Positions 8,367 to 17,312 of a stretch of DNA of 64,000 nucleotides are shown here, in pieces. The notes below the pieces were generated by a model. The model saw only the letters and a list, made by a program, of their open reading frames with translations. It was not told the DNA's origin and made no database searches. The first letter of the stretch is position 1, and the number at the start of each line of letters is the position of its first letter. Source of the stretch: Roseicyclus sp965662675 (lineage in GTDB: Bacteria; Pseudomonadota; Alphaproteobacteria; Rhodobacterales; Rhodobacteraceae); assembly GCF_965662675.1 (NCBI RefSeq), contig NZ_CBFIIK010000001.1, positions 67,856-131,855 of the forward strand, given 5' to 3'. The position numbers and the translations under genes were made by a program.

Positions 8367-10631
8367 TCAGCCCCGTCGCGATGGCGCTTTTTTGCGCAGG
8401 CTTCCGCGTTTCTTGGCCATTTGTCCGGCCTTGCGCTGCGGGCTGCCACGGTATTTGCCGCCACCTCGACCCCGGCGGACCGGGCTTTGGCGTCCCTCGA
8501 TTTCCAGCAGTTCCAGCAACAAACCGCCCGTGACGGGCACAGCCTCGGCCAGTTTGACCTTCACCCGGTCCCCGATGCCGATGGTTAGCCCCGACTCGGC
8601 CCCCATCAGGGTTTGGCTATCGGCGTCATGGTGGAAATATTCCTGCCCCAGTGCGCGCATCGGCAAAAGCCCATCGGCGCCCGTCTCGTCGAGCTTCACG
8701 AAAGCACCGAAGCGCGCGATGCCGGAAATCCGTCCAGTGAAGGTGCTGCCCACGCGGTCCGACAGATAGGCGGCCAGATAGCGGTCATTGGTGTCGCGCT
8801 CGGCCGCCATCGAGCGGCGCTCGGTGTCCGAGATATGCTTGGCGGTGTCCTCCAGCGCCTCGGCCTCTTCGAGCAGCAAGCCGTCTTTGCCCCAGCCATG
8901 TGCGGTGATCAGCGCGCGATGCACGACCAGATCGGCATAGCGCCGGATGGGCGAGGTGAAATGGGCATAGGCCCGCAGCGCCAGACCGAAATGGCCGAAA
9001 TTCTGTGGGAAATAATAGGCCTGCTGCATGGCGCGCAGGGTGGTGATGTTGATCAGCTCCGCGAAATCGCCGCCTTGGGCCTGTTCCAGCAACCGGTTGA
9101 GCTGGCGGGTTTGTAGCACCTGCCCCTTGGCCAGTGAAAAGCCGCTCGCCTCGGCGGTTTCGCGCAAGGATTCCAGCTTTTCGGGGCTGGGTTCCTCATG
9201 CACACGGAACAAGAGCGGCTGACGGCGGGCCAGCAGCTCCTCGGCGGCGGCGACATTGGCCAGCACCATGAATTCCTCGATCAGCTTATGGGCGTCGAGC
9301 CTGTCTTTGAAGCCGACCGACACCACCTCGCCCGCGTCGTTGAGAGAAATCTTGCGCTCGGGCAGATCAAGTTCGAGCGGTTGACGATGCGCGCGCGCCT
9401 TTTTCAGCGCGCCATACGCCGCGAAGAGCGGGCGCAGCACGGGATCGAGCAAGGGGGCGGTCTCGTCATCGGGTGACCCGTCGATGGCCGCTTGCACGGC
9501 CTCATAGGCCAGCGAGGCCCGCGAACGCATCAAACCGCGCACAAAGCGGTGGCCGATCTTGTTGCCTTCGGCGTCGATCACCATGCGCACGGCCATACAG
9601 GCGCGCGGCACATGGGCGTGCAGCGAACACAGATCGCCCGAGAGCGTATCGGGCAGCATCGGCACCACGCGGTCGGGGAAATAGGTCGAGTTGCCGCGTT
9701 TCTTCGCCTCGTGATCCAGCGCCGATCCGGGACGGACGTAATGGGCGACATCGGCGATGGCGACCCAGATCACATGTCCGCCGGGGTTTTTGGGGTCGTC
9801 ATCGGGATGCGCCAGCACCGCATCGTCGCGGTCGCGCGCATCGGCGGGGTCGATGGTGACAAGGTCCAGATCGCGCAGATCCTCGCGCCCCTTCAGGCCC
9901 GCAGGCTTTGCCGCGTCAGCCTCGGCCATGGCGGCATCGGGAAAGGCGTCGGGTATGCCATGTTCGGCGATGGCGATCAGGCTGACGGCGCGCGGCGCAC
10001 CCGGATCGCCCAGCCGGGTGACGATGCGCGCGCGGGGGCTGCCCATGCGGGCCTTGGGGCCGATCTGTTCAGCCTCGACCAACTCGCCGTCGCGCGCGCC
10101 ATGGGTTTCACCCGGCCGCACCAGCCAATCACGATCCGAGCCCTTGGCGATCGGCACAATGCGTCCGCCTTCGGCGTTGGCGCGGAACACGCCCAAGACG
10201 CGCGCGGGGTTGGTGCCGATCTTGCGGATCAGCCGCGCGATATAGTGATGCTCTTCGCCCGCGACCTCTTGCAGGCGGGCCAGCACGCGGTCGCCAGCCC
10301 CAAGGCCGGGGTCTGTGGCGCGCGCCGAAAACAAAATCCGCGGCATCGGCCCCTCGCCTGCCCATTCCAAGGGGCGTGCGAACAAATCGCCCTGCGCGTC
10401 GGGGGCCAAGATCTGCAACACCGCCACAGGCGGCAGGCGGTCAGCGTCAAGATAGGTTTTGCGCCGCTTTTCCAGATGCCCCTCTGCTGCAAGCTCTTTG
10501 AGCATGTGCTTGAGGTCGATCCGCTTTGCCCCCTTCACTCCAAAAGCTTGCGCGATGTCGCGCTTGGAGGTCGCGTGGGGATTTTCGGAAATCCACGCAA
10601 GGATCTGTTCTTTGGTCGGAAGCTGGGACAT
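8367..10631 (-). CDS. rnr: Ribonuclease R
   Basis: 754 residues, a processive 3'-to-5' exoribonuclease of the RNB family able to degrade structured RNA, including in trans-translation and rRNA quality control. Order of domains: N-terminal winged helix (residues 1-60), cold-shock domains, the RNB catalytic core with TIDPADARDRDDAV (metal-binding Asp cluster, about residues 255-270) and HFTSPIRRYADLVVHR, then an S1 domain (about 635-715) and a basic tail rich in Arg/Lys (PVRRGRGGGKYRGS). Length and order are normal. It is divergent from accD with a 117-base gap that must hold both promoters. Confidence 0.95.
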   Translation of the reverse strand: MSQLPTKEQILAWISENPHATSKRDIAQAFGVKGAKRIDLKHMLKELAAEGHLEKRRKTYLDADRLPPVAVLQILAPDAQGDLFARPLEWAGEGPMPRILFSARATDPGLGAGDRVLARLQEVAGEEHHYIARLIRKIGTNPARVLGVFRANAEGGRIVPIAKGSDRDWLVRPGETHGARDGELVEAEQIGPKARMGSPRARIVTRLGDPGAPRAVSLIAIAEHGIPDAFPDAAMAEADAAKPAGLKGREDLRDLDLVTIDPADARDRDDAVLAHPDDDPKNPGGHVIWVAIADVAHYVRPGSALDHEAKKRGNSTYFPDRVVPMLPDTLSGDLCSLHAHVPRACMAVRMVIDAEGNKIGHRFVRGLMRSRASLAYEAVQAAIDGSPDDETAPLLDPVLRPLFAAYGALKKARAHRQPLELDLPERKISLNDAGEVVSVGFKDRLDAHKLIEEFMVLANVAAAEELLARRQPLLFRVHEEPSPEKLESLRETAEASGFSLAKGQVLQTRQLNRLLEQAQGGDFAELINITTLRAMQQAYYFPQNFGHFGLALRAYAHFTSPIRRYADLVVHRALITAHGWGKDGLLLEEAEALEDTAKHISDTERRSMAAERDTNDRYLAAYLSDRVGSTFTGRISGIARFGAFVKLDETGADGLLPMRALGQEYFHHDADSQTLMGAESGLTIGIGDRVKVKLAEAVPVTGGLLLELLEIEGRQSPVRRGRGGGKYRGSPQRKAGQMAKKRGSLRKKAPSRRG

Positions 10632-10748
10632 GGCGCTGGCCTATCACGCGCGCGATTGGGCGTCATGCGCGAAATCGGCTTGCGATTGCATGTTGGGCGC
10701 GCATCCCATATCTCGTTGCGCAACGGAAAGACCCGGAGCGATGTGCTT

Positions 10749-11660
10749 ATGAACTGGATCACCAATTACGTCCGCCCCCGGATCAACTCGATCTTCTCGC
10801 GGCGCGAGATGCCCGAGAATCTGTGGTCCAAATGCGATGAATGCGGCACCATGCTGTTTCACCGCGAATTATCCGAGGCGCTGAATGTCTGCACCAATTG
10901 CGGGCATCACATGGCGATCACGCCGCGCGCGCGGTTCGAGGCGCTGTTCGACAACGGCATCTTCACCGAAGTTGCGGTGCCCAAGCCCATCGACGACCCG
11001 CTGAAATTCCGCGACCAGAAGAAATACCCCGACCGCCTGAAAGCGGCGCAGAAATCCACCGGCGAGGCCGAGGCGATGCTGGTCGCCGAAGGTGAGATCG
11101 GGCGCACCCCCATCGTGGCGGCGGCGCAGGATTTCAGCTTCATGGGCGGGTCCATGGGGATGTATGTGGGCAATGCCATCGTCGCGGGCTGCGCGCGGGC
11201 GGTGAAACTCAAGCGGCCCTTCGTGCTGTTCTCGGCGGCGGGCGGCGCGCGGATGCAGGAAGGTATCTTGTCGCTGATGCAGATGCCGCGCTCGACCGTG
11301 GCGATCCAGATGCTACGCGAGGCGGGCTTGCCCTATATCGTGGTCTTGACCCATCCGACCACCGGGGGGGTCACGGCCTCCTACGCGATGTTGGGCGATG
11401 TCCAGATCGCTGAACCCAATGCGCTGATCTGTTTCGCGGGGCCGCGCGTTATCGAGCAGACCATCCGCGAGAAATTGCCCGAGGGCTTTCAACGCGCCGA
11501 ATACCTGCTTGATCACGGGATGCTCGACCGGGTGACGCCGCGCGGCAAGATGCGGGATGAGTTGATCGGGATTATCCGCATGTTGACCGGAATGCCGCCT
11601 GCTGTGGTCGCCGATCTGCCCAGCCCCGACACCTCTGATGAGGCGGCGATCACATCGTGA
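10749..11660 (+). CDS. accD: Acetyl-CoA carboxylase carboxyltransferase subunit beta
   Basis: 303 residues. With AccA it transfers the carboxyl group from biotin to acetyl-CoA, making malonyl-CoA, the first step of fatty-acid synthesis. An N-terminal four-cysteine zinc ribbon (CDEC ... CTNCG, about residues 28-51) precedes the crotonase-like core with FSAAGGARMQEG and HPTTGGVTASYAMLGD. The start MNWITNYVRPRI is the family norm; the same frame stays open 1.2 kb upstream, antisense to rnr, which is an artefact. The stop overlaps the folC GTG start by four bases, the accD-folC pair common in many proteobacteria. Confidence 0.96.
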   Translation: MNWITNYVRPRINSIFSRREMPENLWSKCDECGTMLFHRELSEALNVCTNCGHHMAITPRARFEALFDNGIFTEVAVPKPIDDPLKFRDQKKYPDRLKAAQKSTGEAEAMLVAEGEIGRTPIVAAAQDFSFMGGSMGMYVGNAIVAGCARAVKLKRPFVLFSAAGGARMQEGILSLMQMPRSTVAIQMLREAGLPYIVVLTHPTTGGVTASYAMLGDVQIAEPNALICFAGPRVIEQTIREKLPEGFQRAEYLLDHGMLDRVTPRGKMRDELIGIIRMLTGMPPAVVADLPSPDTSDEAAITS

Positions 11661-12931
11661 GCACACAGCGCTCCGACATCTTGCTTGAGCGCATGATGTC
11701 CTTTCATCCCAAGATCATCGATCTGACGCTGGATCGGATGTGGCGCATCTTGGCTGCGCTCGACCACCCCGAGCGGCGTTTGCCGCCTGTCATCCATATC
11801 GCGGGGACAAATGGCAAGGGATCGACGTTGGCCATGATCCGCGCGGGCCTCGAGGGGGCCGGGCATGTCACCCATGCCTATACCAGCCCGCATCTGGCGC
11901 GGTTTCACGAACGTATCCGGCTGGCAGGTCAGTTGATCGACGAGGATGTCCTTTCCGACACGCTCGACCGCTGCCTTGCGGCCAATGGCACGGATGCGAT
12001 CACCTATTTCGAGATCACGACCGCCGCTGGCCTTTTGGCCTTTGCCGAAACACCGGCTGATTACACGCTGCTTGAGGTCGGTTTGGGTGGGCGGCTTGAC
12101 GCCACCAATGTGATCGGTGATCCCGCCCTCTGCGTGATCACCCCGGTCGATATGGATCACCAGCAATTCTTGGGCGACACGCTGGGCCGGATCGCGGGCG
12201 AAAAGGCGGGGATCATCAAGCGCCGTGTGCCCGTCATCGTGGGCCGCCAGCAAGACGAAGCCTTGGAAGTGATCGAGGCGCAGGCCGCGCGCCTGTCCGC
12301 CCCAGTTTTTGCCTATGGTCAGCATTGGCATGTCTGGGCCGAAGCCGGGCGACTGGTGTTCCAAGACGAAAACGGCCTGCTCGATCTGCCCATGCCGGCG
12401 CTTCTTGGGGCCCATCAGGTCGAGAATGCGGGTATGGCGATTGCAGCACTGCGCGTGCTTGGTAAAGGCGAGGCGGCTTGCGAGGCCGCGATGACGCAGG
12501 CCGTGTGGCCCGCCCGGATGCAGCGTTTGCGCCGTGGGCCGCTGTTCGATATCGCGCCGCAGGCCGAGCTTTGGCTTGATGGAGGCCACAACCCGCATGC
12601 TGCGCGCGCCATCGCGACGCTTTTGGCGGGTATGCCCAAGCGGCCCACGCATCTGATTTGTGGGATGCTCAACACCAAGGATGTGACGGGCTACATGATG
12701 CCCTTGGCGGCGGTGGCCCAAAGCCTTCATGCCGTGTCGATCCCCGGTCAAATGGCGACGCTGTCGGCCAGCGAAACGGCCGATGCCGCCACGCGCGGGG
12801 GGCTGTCGGCAGTGCAGGCCGATAGCGTCGCCGCCGCGTTGCGCGCCATCGTGACACAAGACCCAATGGCGCGGATCTTGATCTGTGGTTCGCTTTACCT
12901 TGCCGGTGAGATACTCAAGGAAAACGGCTAG
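11657..12931 (+). CDS. folC: Bifunctional folylpolyglutamate synthase / dihydrofolate synthase
   Basis: 424 residues from a GTG start that overlaps the accD stop (GTGA). FolC adds glutamate to dihydropteroate and then to folates in an ATP-dependent Mur-ligase-like reaction. The P-loop HIAGTNGKGST is near residue 48, followed by TSPHLARFHERIRL, VGLGGRLDATN, and the C-terminal domain with WLDGGHNPHAARA. Length is normal. It is translationally coupled to accD, tying folate and fatty-acid synthesis in one transcript as in other bacteria. Confidence 0.95.
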   Translation: MSTQRSDILLERMMSFHPKIIDLTLDRMWRILAALDHPERRLPPVIHIAGTNGKGSTLAMIRAGLEGAGHVTHAYTSPHLARFHERIRLAGQLIDEDVLSDTLDRCLAANGTDAITYFEITTAAGLLAFAETPADYTLLEVGLGGRLDATNVIGDPALCVITPVDMDHQQFLGDTLGRIAGEKAGIIKRRVPVIVGRQQDEALEVIEAQAARLSAPVFAYGQHWHVWAEAGRLVFQDENGLLDLPMPALLGAHQVENAGMAIAALRVLGKGEAACEAAMTQAVWPARMQRLRRGPLFDIAPQAELWLDGGHNPHAARAIATLLAGMPKRPTHLICGMLNTKDVTGYMMPLAAVAQSLHAVSIPGQMATLSASETADAATRGGLSAVQADSVAAALRAIVTQDPMARILICGSLYLAGEILKENG

Positions 12932-12979
12932 GCACGCACGGCCCTTGACCTGCGGCGCCAAGGGGCCACACTCGGGACC

Positions 12980-13501
12980 ATGTTGATTGCCCGTAACATC
13001 AGTTTTTGCCTTGCCGCCATGCTGGTCGCGCTGCCCGCGCAGGCCGCGCGGTTGCAGTTTTGCTGGATCGGCGCGACTGGCTACACGATGGAGGGCATCA
13101 TCGGCTTTCCCGAGAGCTTGCTCGATACCGGCATCATCACCGAGAAACAGGTGACCGAGTTCCGCATCCAAGGCTATCATGAGGGCGTGCCCATCGGGTT
13201 CTGGTCGCTGTCGATGCTGACGCCCGAAACATCGTGGACGCTACGCTTCGATACCGACAGCTTGGCATTTCCCATGGGCGGATCGCGCGAGCAGCAGACA
13301 TATCAAGAATGGAACGCCAATGGCGAAGTGAATGATTGCGGTGCCAGCGGCGGGTTTGGTTTCAACGGCGGCAACTGGGCGCAAGATATCTGTATCGACA
13401 ACACATGGATTTCCGACAGCTCAATCGATCCCTTCACCCCCTTGCCTGCCTTTGGCATGGATGTGCGGCTAAGCTGCGATCCGCTGGTGCCGATCAGCTG
13501 A
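12980..13501 (+). CDS. Small secreted protein of unknown function
   Basis: 173 residues; not recognised as a named family. The N-terminus has a good signal peptide (MLIARNISFCLAAMLVALPA, cleaved after AQA). The mature part has four cysteines, which could form two disulfides in the periplasm, and is rich in Gly, Trp and Phe (CGASGGFGFNGGNW). No membrane helix beyond the signal. It follows folC by 48 bases and ends overlapping the 3' end of zapE by eight bases on the opposite strand. It looks like a real gene by start context, signal peptide and codon use; its role is unknown. Confidence 0.75.
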   Translation: MLIARNISFCLAAMLVALPAQAARLQFCWIGATGYTMEGIIGFPESLLDTGIITEKQVTEFRIQGYHEGVPIGFWSLSMLTPETSWTLRFDTDSLAFPMGGSREQQTYQEWNANGEVNDCGASGGFGFNGGNWAQDICIDNTWISDSSIDPFTPLPAFGMDVRLSCDPLVPIS

Positions 13502-14594
13502 GCGCGTCGCGCCCCGCGCCCCAGTCAGCGCCCTGCATCTCGCGCAGGCGGCTGGCCGTGCGCTCGAACTCGAAACTGCCTGCCCCTTCGAGGTAAAGCC
13601 TTTCGGGAATATCCTCGGCCGAGGCGATCAGGCGCACTTGCCCCTCATAGAGCGCGTCGATCAGGGTGACAAAGCGCTTGGCCTCGTTGAACTTGCTGGC
13701 GTCCAGTCGCGGGATGCCCTCCAGCACCAGCAATTTCACCGCCCCCACCAGCGCAAGGTAATCGGCGGGCCCCAAGGGCTGGCCGCACAGATCCCAGAAC
13801 GACGCCCGCGCCATCCCTGCCCAATAGCGTGGCAGTTTGACCTCGCGGCCCTTGATCTCGAGGCAAAGCATCTCTTGCCGCCCGCCGGTCAGATCGCGCC
13901 AGACCGCGTCGATGGCGCGGGTCGCTTCGGCACCAAGCGGCGCGAAATAGACCTGCGTTCCGGCTAGCCGATCTTGGCGGTAATCAGTCATGGAGTCGAG
14001 TTGATCGACCTCCAGCCGGTCCTCGATGAGTTTGATGAAGGGCAGAAACAACTGGCGATTCAACCCATTCTTGTAAAGCTCGGACGGGTGGCGGTTCGAG
14101 GTGGTGACGATGATCACACCCGCCGCAAAGAGTTTCTCGAACAGCCGCCCCACGATCATCGCGTCGGTGATGTCGGTGATCTGCATCTCGTCGAAACACA
14201 ACAACCGCAGATCGCGGGCAATTTCCGCGGCCACGGGTTTGATCGCGTCCTCGACCCCGGTCTTGCGCGCCTCATGGAGCGCCGATTGCACCTCTTGCAT
14301 GAAGGCGTGGAAATGGACGCGGCGTTTTTGGGTGGTGGGGGCGTGCTGAAAGAACAGGTCCATCAGCATCGACTTGCCGCGCCCGACCCCGCCCCAGAGG
14401 TAGATACCTTGCTTGCCGGTGGGTTCGGGTTGCTTGAAGAAGCGCGCCAAGAGCGATGCGCGCGGCTTCGGGTTCACCTCAAGCGTTTCGCGCAAGCTTT
14501 CCAGCCGCATCAGTGCCGCGCGCTGGGCCGGGTCGGGGCGAAGCAGCCCTTCGGCCACGCGGGTGTCGTAGATTGCTTGGAGATGCTGTCCCAT
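13494..14594 (-). CDS. zapE: Cell division protein ZapE (AFG1-type ATPase)
   Basis: 366 residues of the AFG1/ZapE P-loop ATPase family. ZapE associates with FtsZ at the constricting septum in E. coli; mitochondrial relatives handle respiratory-chain subunits. The Walker A motif GGVGRGKSM is near residue 68, Walker B LLCFDEMQITD near 130, and the sensor TSNRHPSELYKNGLNR follows. Length is normal for the family. It is convergent with the small secreted protein gene and divergent from the MFS gene. In other proteobacteria it sits beside malate dehydrogenase genes, which are not seen here. Confidence 0.92.
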   Translation of the reverse strand: MGQHLQAIYDTRVAEGLLRPDPAQRAALMRLESLRETLEVNPKPRASLLARFFKQPEPTGKQGIYLWGGVGRGKSMLMDLFFQHAPTTQKRRVHFHAFMQEVQSALHEARKTGVEDAIKPVAAEIARDLRLLCFDEMQITDITDAMIVGRLFEKLFAAGVIIVTTSNRHPSELYKNGLNRQLFLPFIKLIEDRLEVDQLDSMTDYRQDRLAGTQVYFAPLGAEATRAIDAVWRDLTGGRQEMLCLEIKGREVKLPRYWAGMARASFWDLCGQPLGPADYLALVGAVKLLVLEGIPRLDASKFNEAKRFVTLIDALYEGQVRLIASAEDIPERLYLEGAGSFEFERTASRLREMQGADWGAGRDALS

Positions 14595-14692
14595 ATTCGC
14601 CTGACTACATCGAAATTCCCGCAGGGTTAAGCGGGTCTTGCAGGGCCGCGTTGGGCGTGATTGGGTCGCACCGAGCTGAGGGGAAACGTGCC

Positions 14693-15943
14693 ATGACCCG
14701 CCAAGACAATATGTTCACGCCGGTGCTGATCGGTTCGTGCATCATCATCATGATCTGCTTCGCCGTCCGGGCGAGTTTCGGGGTGTTTCAGATCCCCATC
14801 GCCGAGGAATTCGGCTGGCTGCGGGCCGAGTTTTCGCTGGCTATCGCGATCCAGAACCTTGCTTGGGGCATCGGCCAGCCGATCTTCGGCGCCATCGCGG
14901 AACGGTTCGGGGATCGTAAGGCGATCTTTCTGGGCGTGATCCTTTATGCCGCCGGGCTGGTGTTTTCGGCCTATGCGATCACGCCGGGCCAGCATCATCT
15001 GCTTGAAATCCTTGTGGGGTTCGGCATCGCGGGCACGGGGTTCGGCGTGATCTTGGCCATCGTGGGGCGCGCGGCATCCGACAAGAATCGTTCGGTTGCA
15101 CTTGGCATCGCAACGGCGGCAGGATCGGCGGGGCAGGTGTTCGGCGCCCCCTTGGCCGAGGCGCTGTTGTCGGTTTTTGCGTGGCAAAGCGTGTTCTTGA
15201 TCTTTGCCGGTATGATCATGGCGACGCTTTTTGCCCTGCCGATGCTGCGCGCGCCGATCCGCACCGCCAAGGCCGAGATCGAGGAAAGCATGGGCCAGAT
15301 CGTGGGCCGTGCAATCCGCGATCCGTCCTTTGCGCTGATCTTCATCGGCTTTTTCTCCTGCGGCTATCAGCTTGGCTTCATCACCGCACATTTCCCGGCC
15401 TTCGTGACCGAGTTATGCGGCCCCATCGCGCCCGGATCGCTCTTGCATGGCATGGGGATCACGACGACTTCGGCGCTGGGGGCGGTCGCGATCTCCCTTA
15501 TCGGGCTTGCCAATATCGTGGGCACGATCACCGCCGGCTGGCTTGGGAACCATTTCCCCAAGCGCTATCTTCTGGCGTTGATCTACACGGGCCGCACGAT
15601 TGCTGCGGGGCTGTTCATCATCCTGCCGATCACGCCCGAGACAGTCATCGCCTTTTCCATCGTGATGGGCGCGCTGTGGCTGGCGACCGTGCCGCTGACA
15701 AGCGGTCTGGTCGGCCAGATCTACGGGTTGCGCTACATGGGCACACTTTACGGGCTGGTGTTCTTTTCGCACCAGCTGGGCAGCTTCATCGGCGTTTGGC
15801 TGGGGGGCGCGCTATACGACATCTACGGGGACTACACCGCCGTGTGGTGGATCGGTGTCGCCGTCGGCGCGCTATCGGCCATCGTGCATCTGCCGATCAA
15901 GGAAACGCCGCTGAAGGATCGTATGCAAGCCGCGGCCGCCTAA
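14693..15943 (+). CDS. MFS transporter
   Basis: 416 residues with about twelve membrane segments. The start at 14693 (MTRQDNMFTPVLIGSC) is preceded by GAGGGGAAA. The loop FGDRKAIFLG after helix 2 and the repeated IGLANIVGTITAGWLGNHF in the second half are typical of the monocarboxylate/oxalate-formate-like part of the superfamily (MFS_1). The substrate cannot be predicted. The frame extends upstream into zapE antisense codons without support. It is convergent with argG, leaving only 21 bases between the stops. Confidence 0.82.
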   Translation: MTRQDNMFTPVLIGSCIIIMICFAVRASFGVFQIPIAEEFGWLRAEFSLAIAIQNLAWGIGQPIFGAIAERFGDRKAIFLGVILYAAGLVFSAYAITPGQHHLLEILVGFGIAGTGFGVILAIVGRAASDKNRSVALGIATAAGSAGQVFGAPLAEALLSVFAWQSVFLIFAGMIMATLFALPMLRAPIRTAKAEIEESMGQIVGRAIRDPSFALIFIGFFSCGYQLGFITAHFPAFVTELCGPIAPGSLLHGMGITTTSALGAVAISLIGLANIVGTITAGWLGNHFPKRYLLALIYTGRTIAAGLFIILPITPETVIAFSIVMGALWLATVPLTSGLVGQIYGLRYMGTLYGLVFFSHQLGSFIGVWLGGALYDIYGDYTAVWWIGVAVGALSAIVHLPIKETPLKDRMQAAAA

Positions 15944-15964
15944 GGGCGACCGCCGCGTTTACGC

Positions 15965-17191
15965 TCAGCCCTTGAGACGGCGGTTGCGCGACGCGATCAG
16001 CTTCAGCCGCAGCGCGTTGAGCTGGATAAAGCCCTGCGCGTCTTTCTGATCATAGGCGCCTGCGTCTTCTTCAAAGGTCACATGGGCCTCGGAATACAGG
16101 CTGCGGTCCGACCAACGCGCGACGGTGCGCGCCGAACCTTTGTAAAGCTTGACCCGCACCGTGCCCGAGACATGCTCTTGGGACGTGTCGATCAGGGCTT
16201 GCAGCATCTCGCGCTCGGGCGAGAACCAGAAGCCGTTATAGATCAGCTCGGCATAGCGCGGCATGATCGAATCCTTCAGATGCCCCGCACCTGAATCCAG
16301 CGTGATCTGTTCGATCCCACGATGCGCCTCGAGCAAGATCGTGCCGCCGGGGGTTTCGTAGATCCCGCGCGACTTCATGCCGACAAAGCGGTTTTCTACC
16401 AGATCAAGGCGACCGACGCCGTGCTTGCCACCCAACTCGTTCAGCTTGGTCAGGATCGTGGCGGGCGACATGGCCACGCCGTTGATTGCCACCGCATCGC
16501 CGCGTTCGAAGGTGATTTCCACCATTTCTGCCACATCCGGGGCATCCTCGGGGTGGACGGTGCGCTGATAAACGTAATCGGGCGCTTCCTCACCGGGGTT
16601 TTCCAGCACCTTCCCTTCGGAAGAAGTGTGCAGCAGGTTCGCATCGACGCTGAACGGCGCCTCGCCGCGTTTGTCCTTGGCGATGGGGATCTGGTTGGCC
16701 TCGGCAAACTCCAGCAGCTTGGTGCGCGATGTCAGATCCCACAGCCGCCAAGGTGCGATCACCTTGATCTCGGGGTTCAGCGCATAGGCCGACAGTTCGA
16801 ACCGCACTTGATCGTTGCCTTTGCCGGTCGCGCCATGGCTGACGGCATCGGCCCCGGTCATCGCCGCGATCTCGACCAGCCGCTTGGAAATCAGCGGCCG
16901 CGCGATGGAAGTACCAAGCAGGTACAGCCCCTCATACAGCGCATTGGCGCGGAACATCGGAAAGACGAAATCGCGCACGAATTCCTCACGCAGGTCTTCG
17001 ATGAAGATGTTCTGTGGCTTGATGCCCAGCATCTCGGCCTTGGCGCGGGCGGGGTCCAACTCTTCGCCCTGACCCAGATCGGCGGTGAAGGTCACGACCT
17101 CGCAGCCATATTCCGTCTGCAGCCATTTCAGGATGATCGAGGTGTCGAGGCCGCCGGAATAGGCAAGAACAACCTTCTTGGGTGCGGACAT
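15965..17191 (-). CDS. argG: Argininosuccinate synthase
   Basis: 408 residues; joins citrulline and aspartate with ATP in arginine synthesis. The N-terminal PP-loop reads VVLAYSGGLDTSIILKWL, followed by GRLDLVENRFVGMKSRGIYE and other family motifs. Length is the usual 400-410. Divergent from ilvA across a 121-base gap. Confidence 0.97.
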   Translation of the reverse strand: MSAPKKVVLAYSGGLDTSIILKWLQTEYGCEVVTFTADLGQGEELDPARAKAEMLGIKPQNIFIEDLREEFVRDFVFPMFRANALYEGLYLLGTSIARPLISKRLVEIAAMTGADAVSHGATGKGNDQVRFELSAYALNPEIKVIAPWRLWDLTSRTKLLEFAEANQIPIAKDKRGEAPFSVDANLLHTSSEGKVLENPGEEAPDYVYQRTVHPEDAPDVAEMVEITFERGDAVAINGVAMSPATILTKLNELGGKHGVGRLDLVENRFVGMKSRGIYETPGGTILLEAHRGIEQITLDSGAGHLKDSIMPRYAELIYNGFWFSPEREMLQALIDTSQEHVSGTVRVKLYKGSARTVARWSDRSLYSEAHVTFEEDAGAYDQKDAQGFIQLNALRLKLIASRNRRLKG

Positions 17192-17312
17192 TTGCGGGCT
17201 CCGTCGGATGCAGGACTAACGGCGCGGCGATATCGGGTTTTCTGGCGGGGGGCAAGGTGAGCGGGCATAACTGGCGCTGGACTCGGGCCAAGAGTTGCGG
17301 CAGGCCAGTGAG

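Noticed and set aside
9492..10748. 419-codon extension of the accD frame upstream
   Set aside because: It is antisense to rnr; the AccD family starts at MNWITNY (10749).
11513..13180. 555-codon leftward open frame
   Set aside because: Antisense shadow of folC and accD; low complexity (His/Gln/Arg-rich) and no motif.
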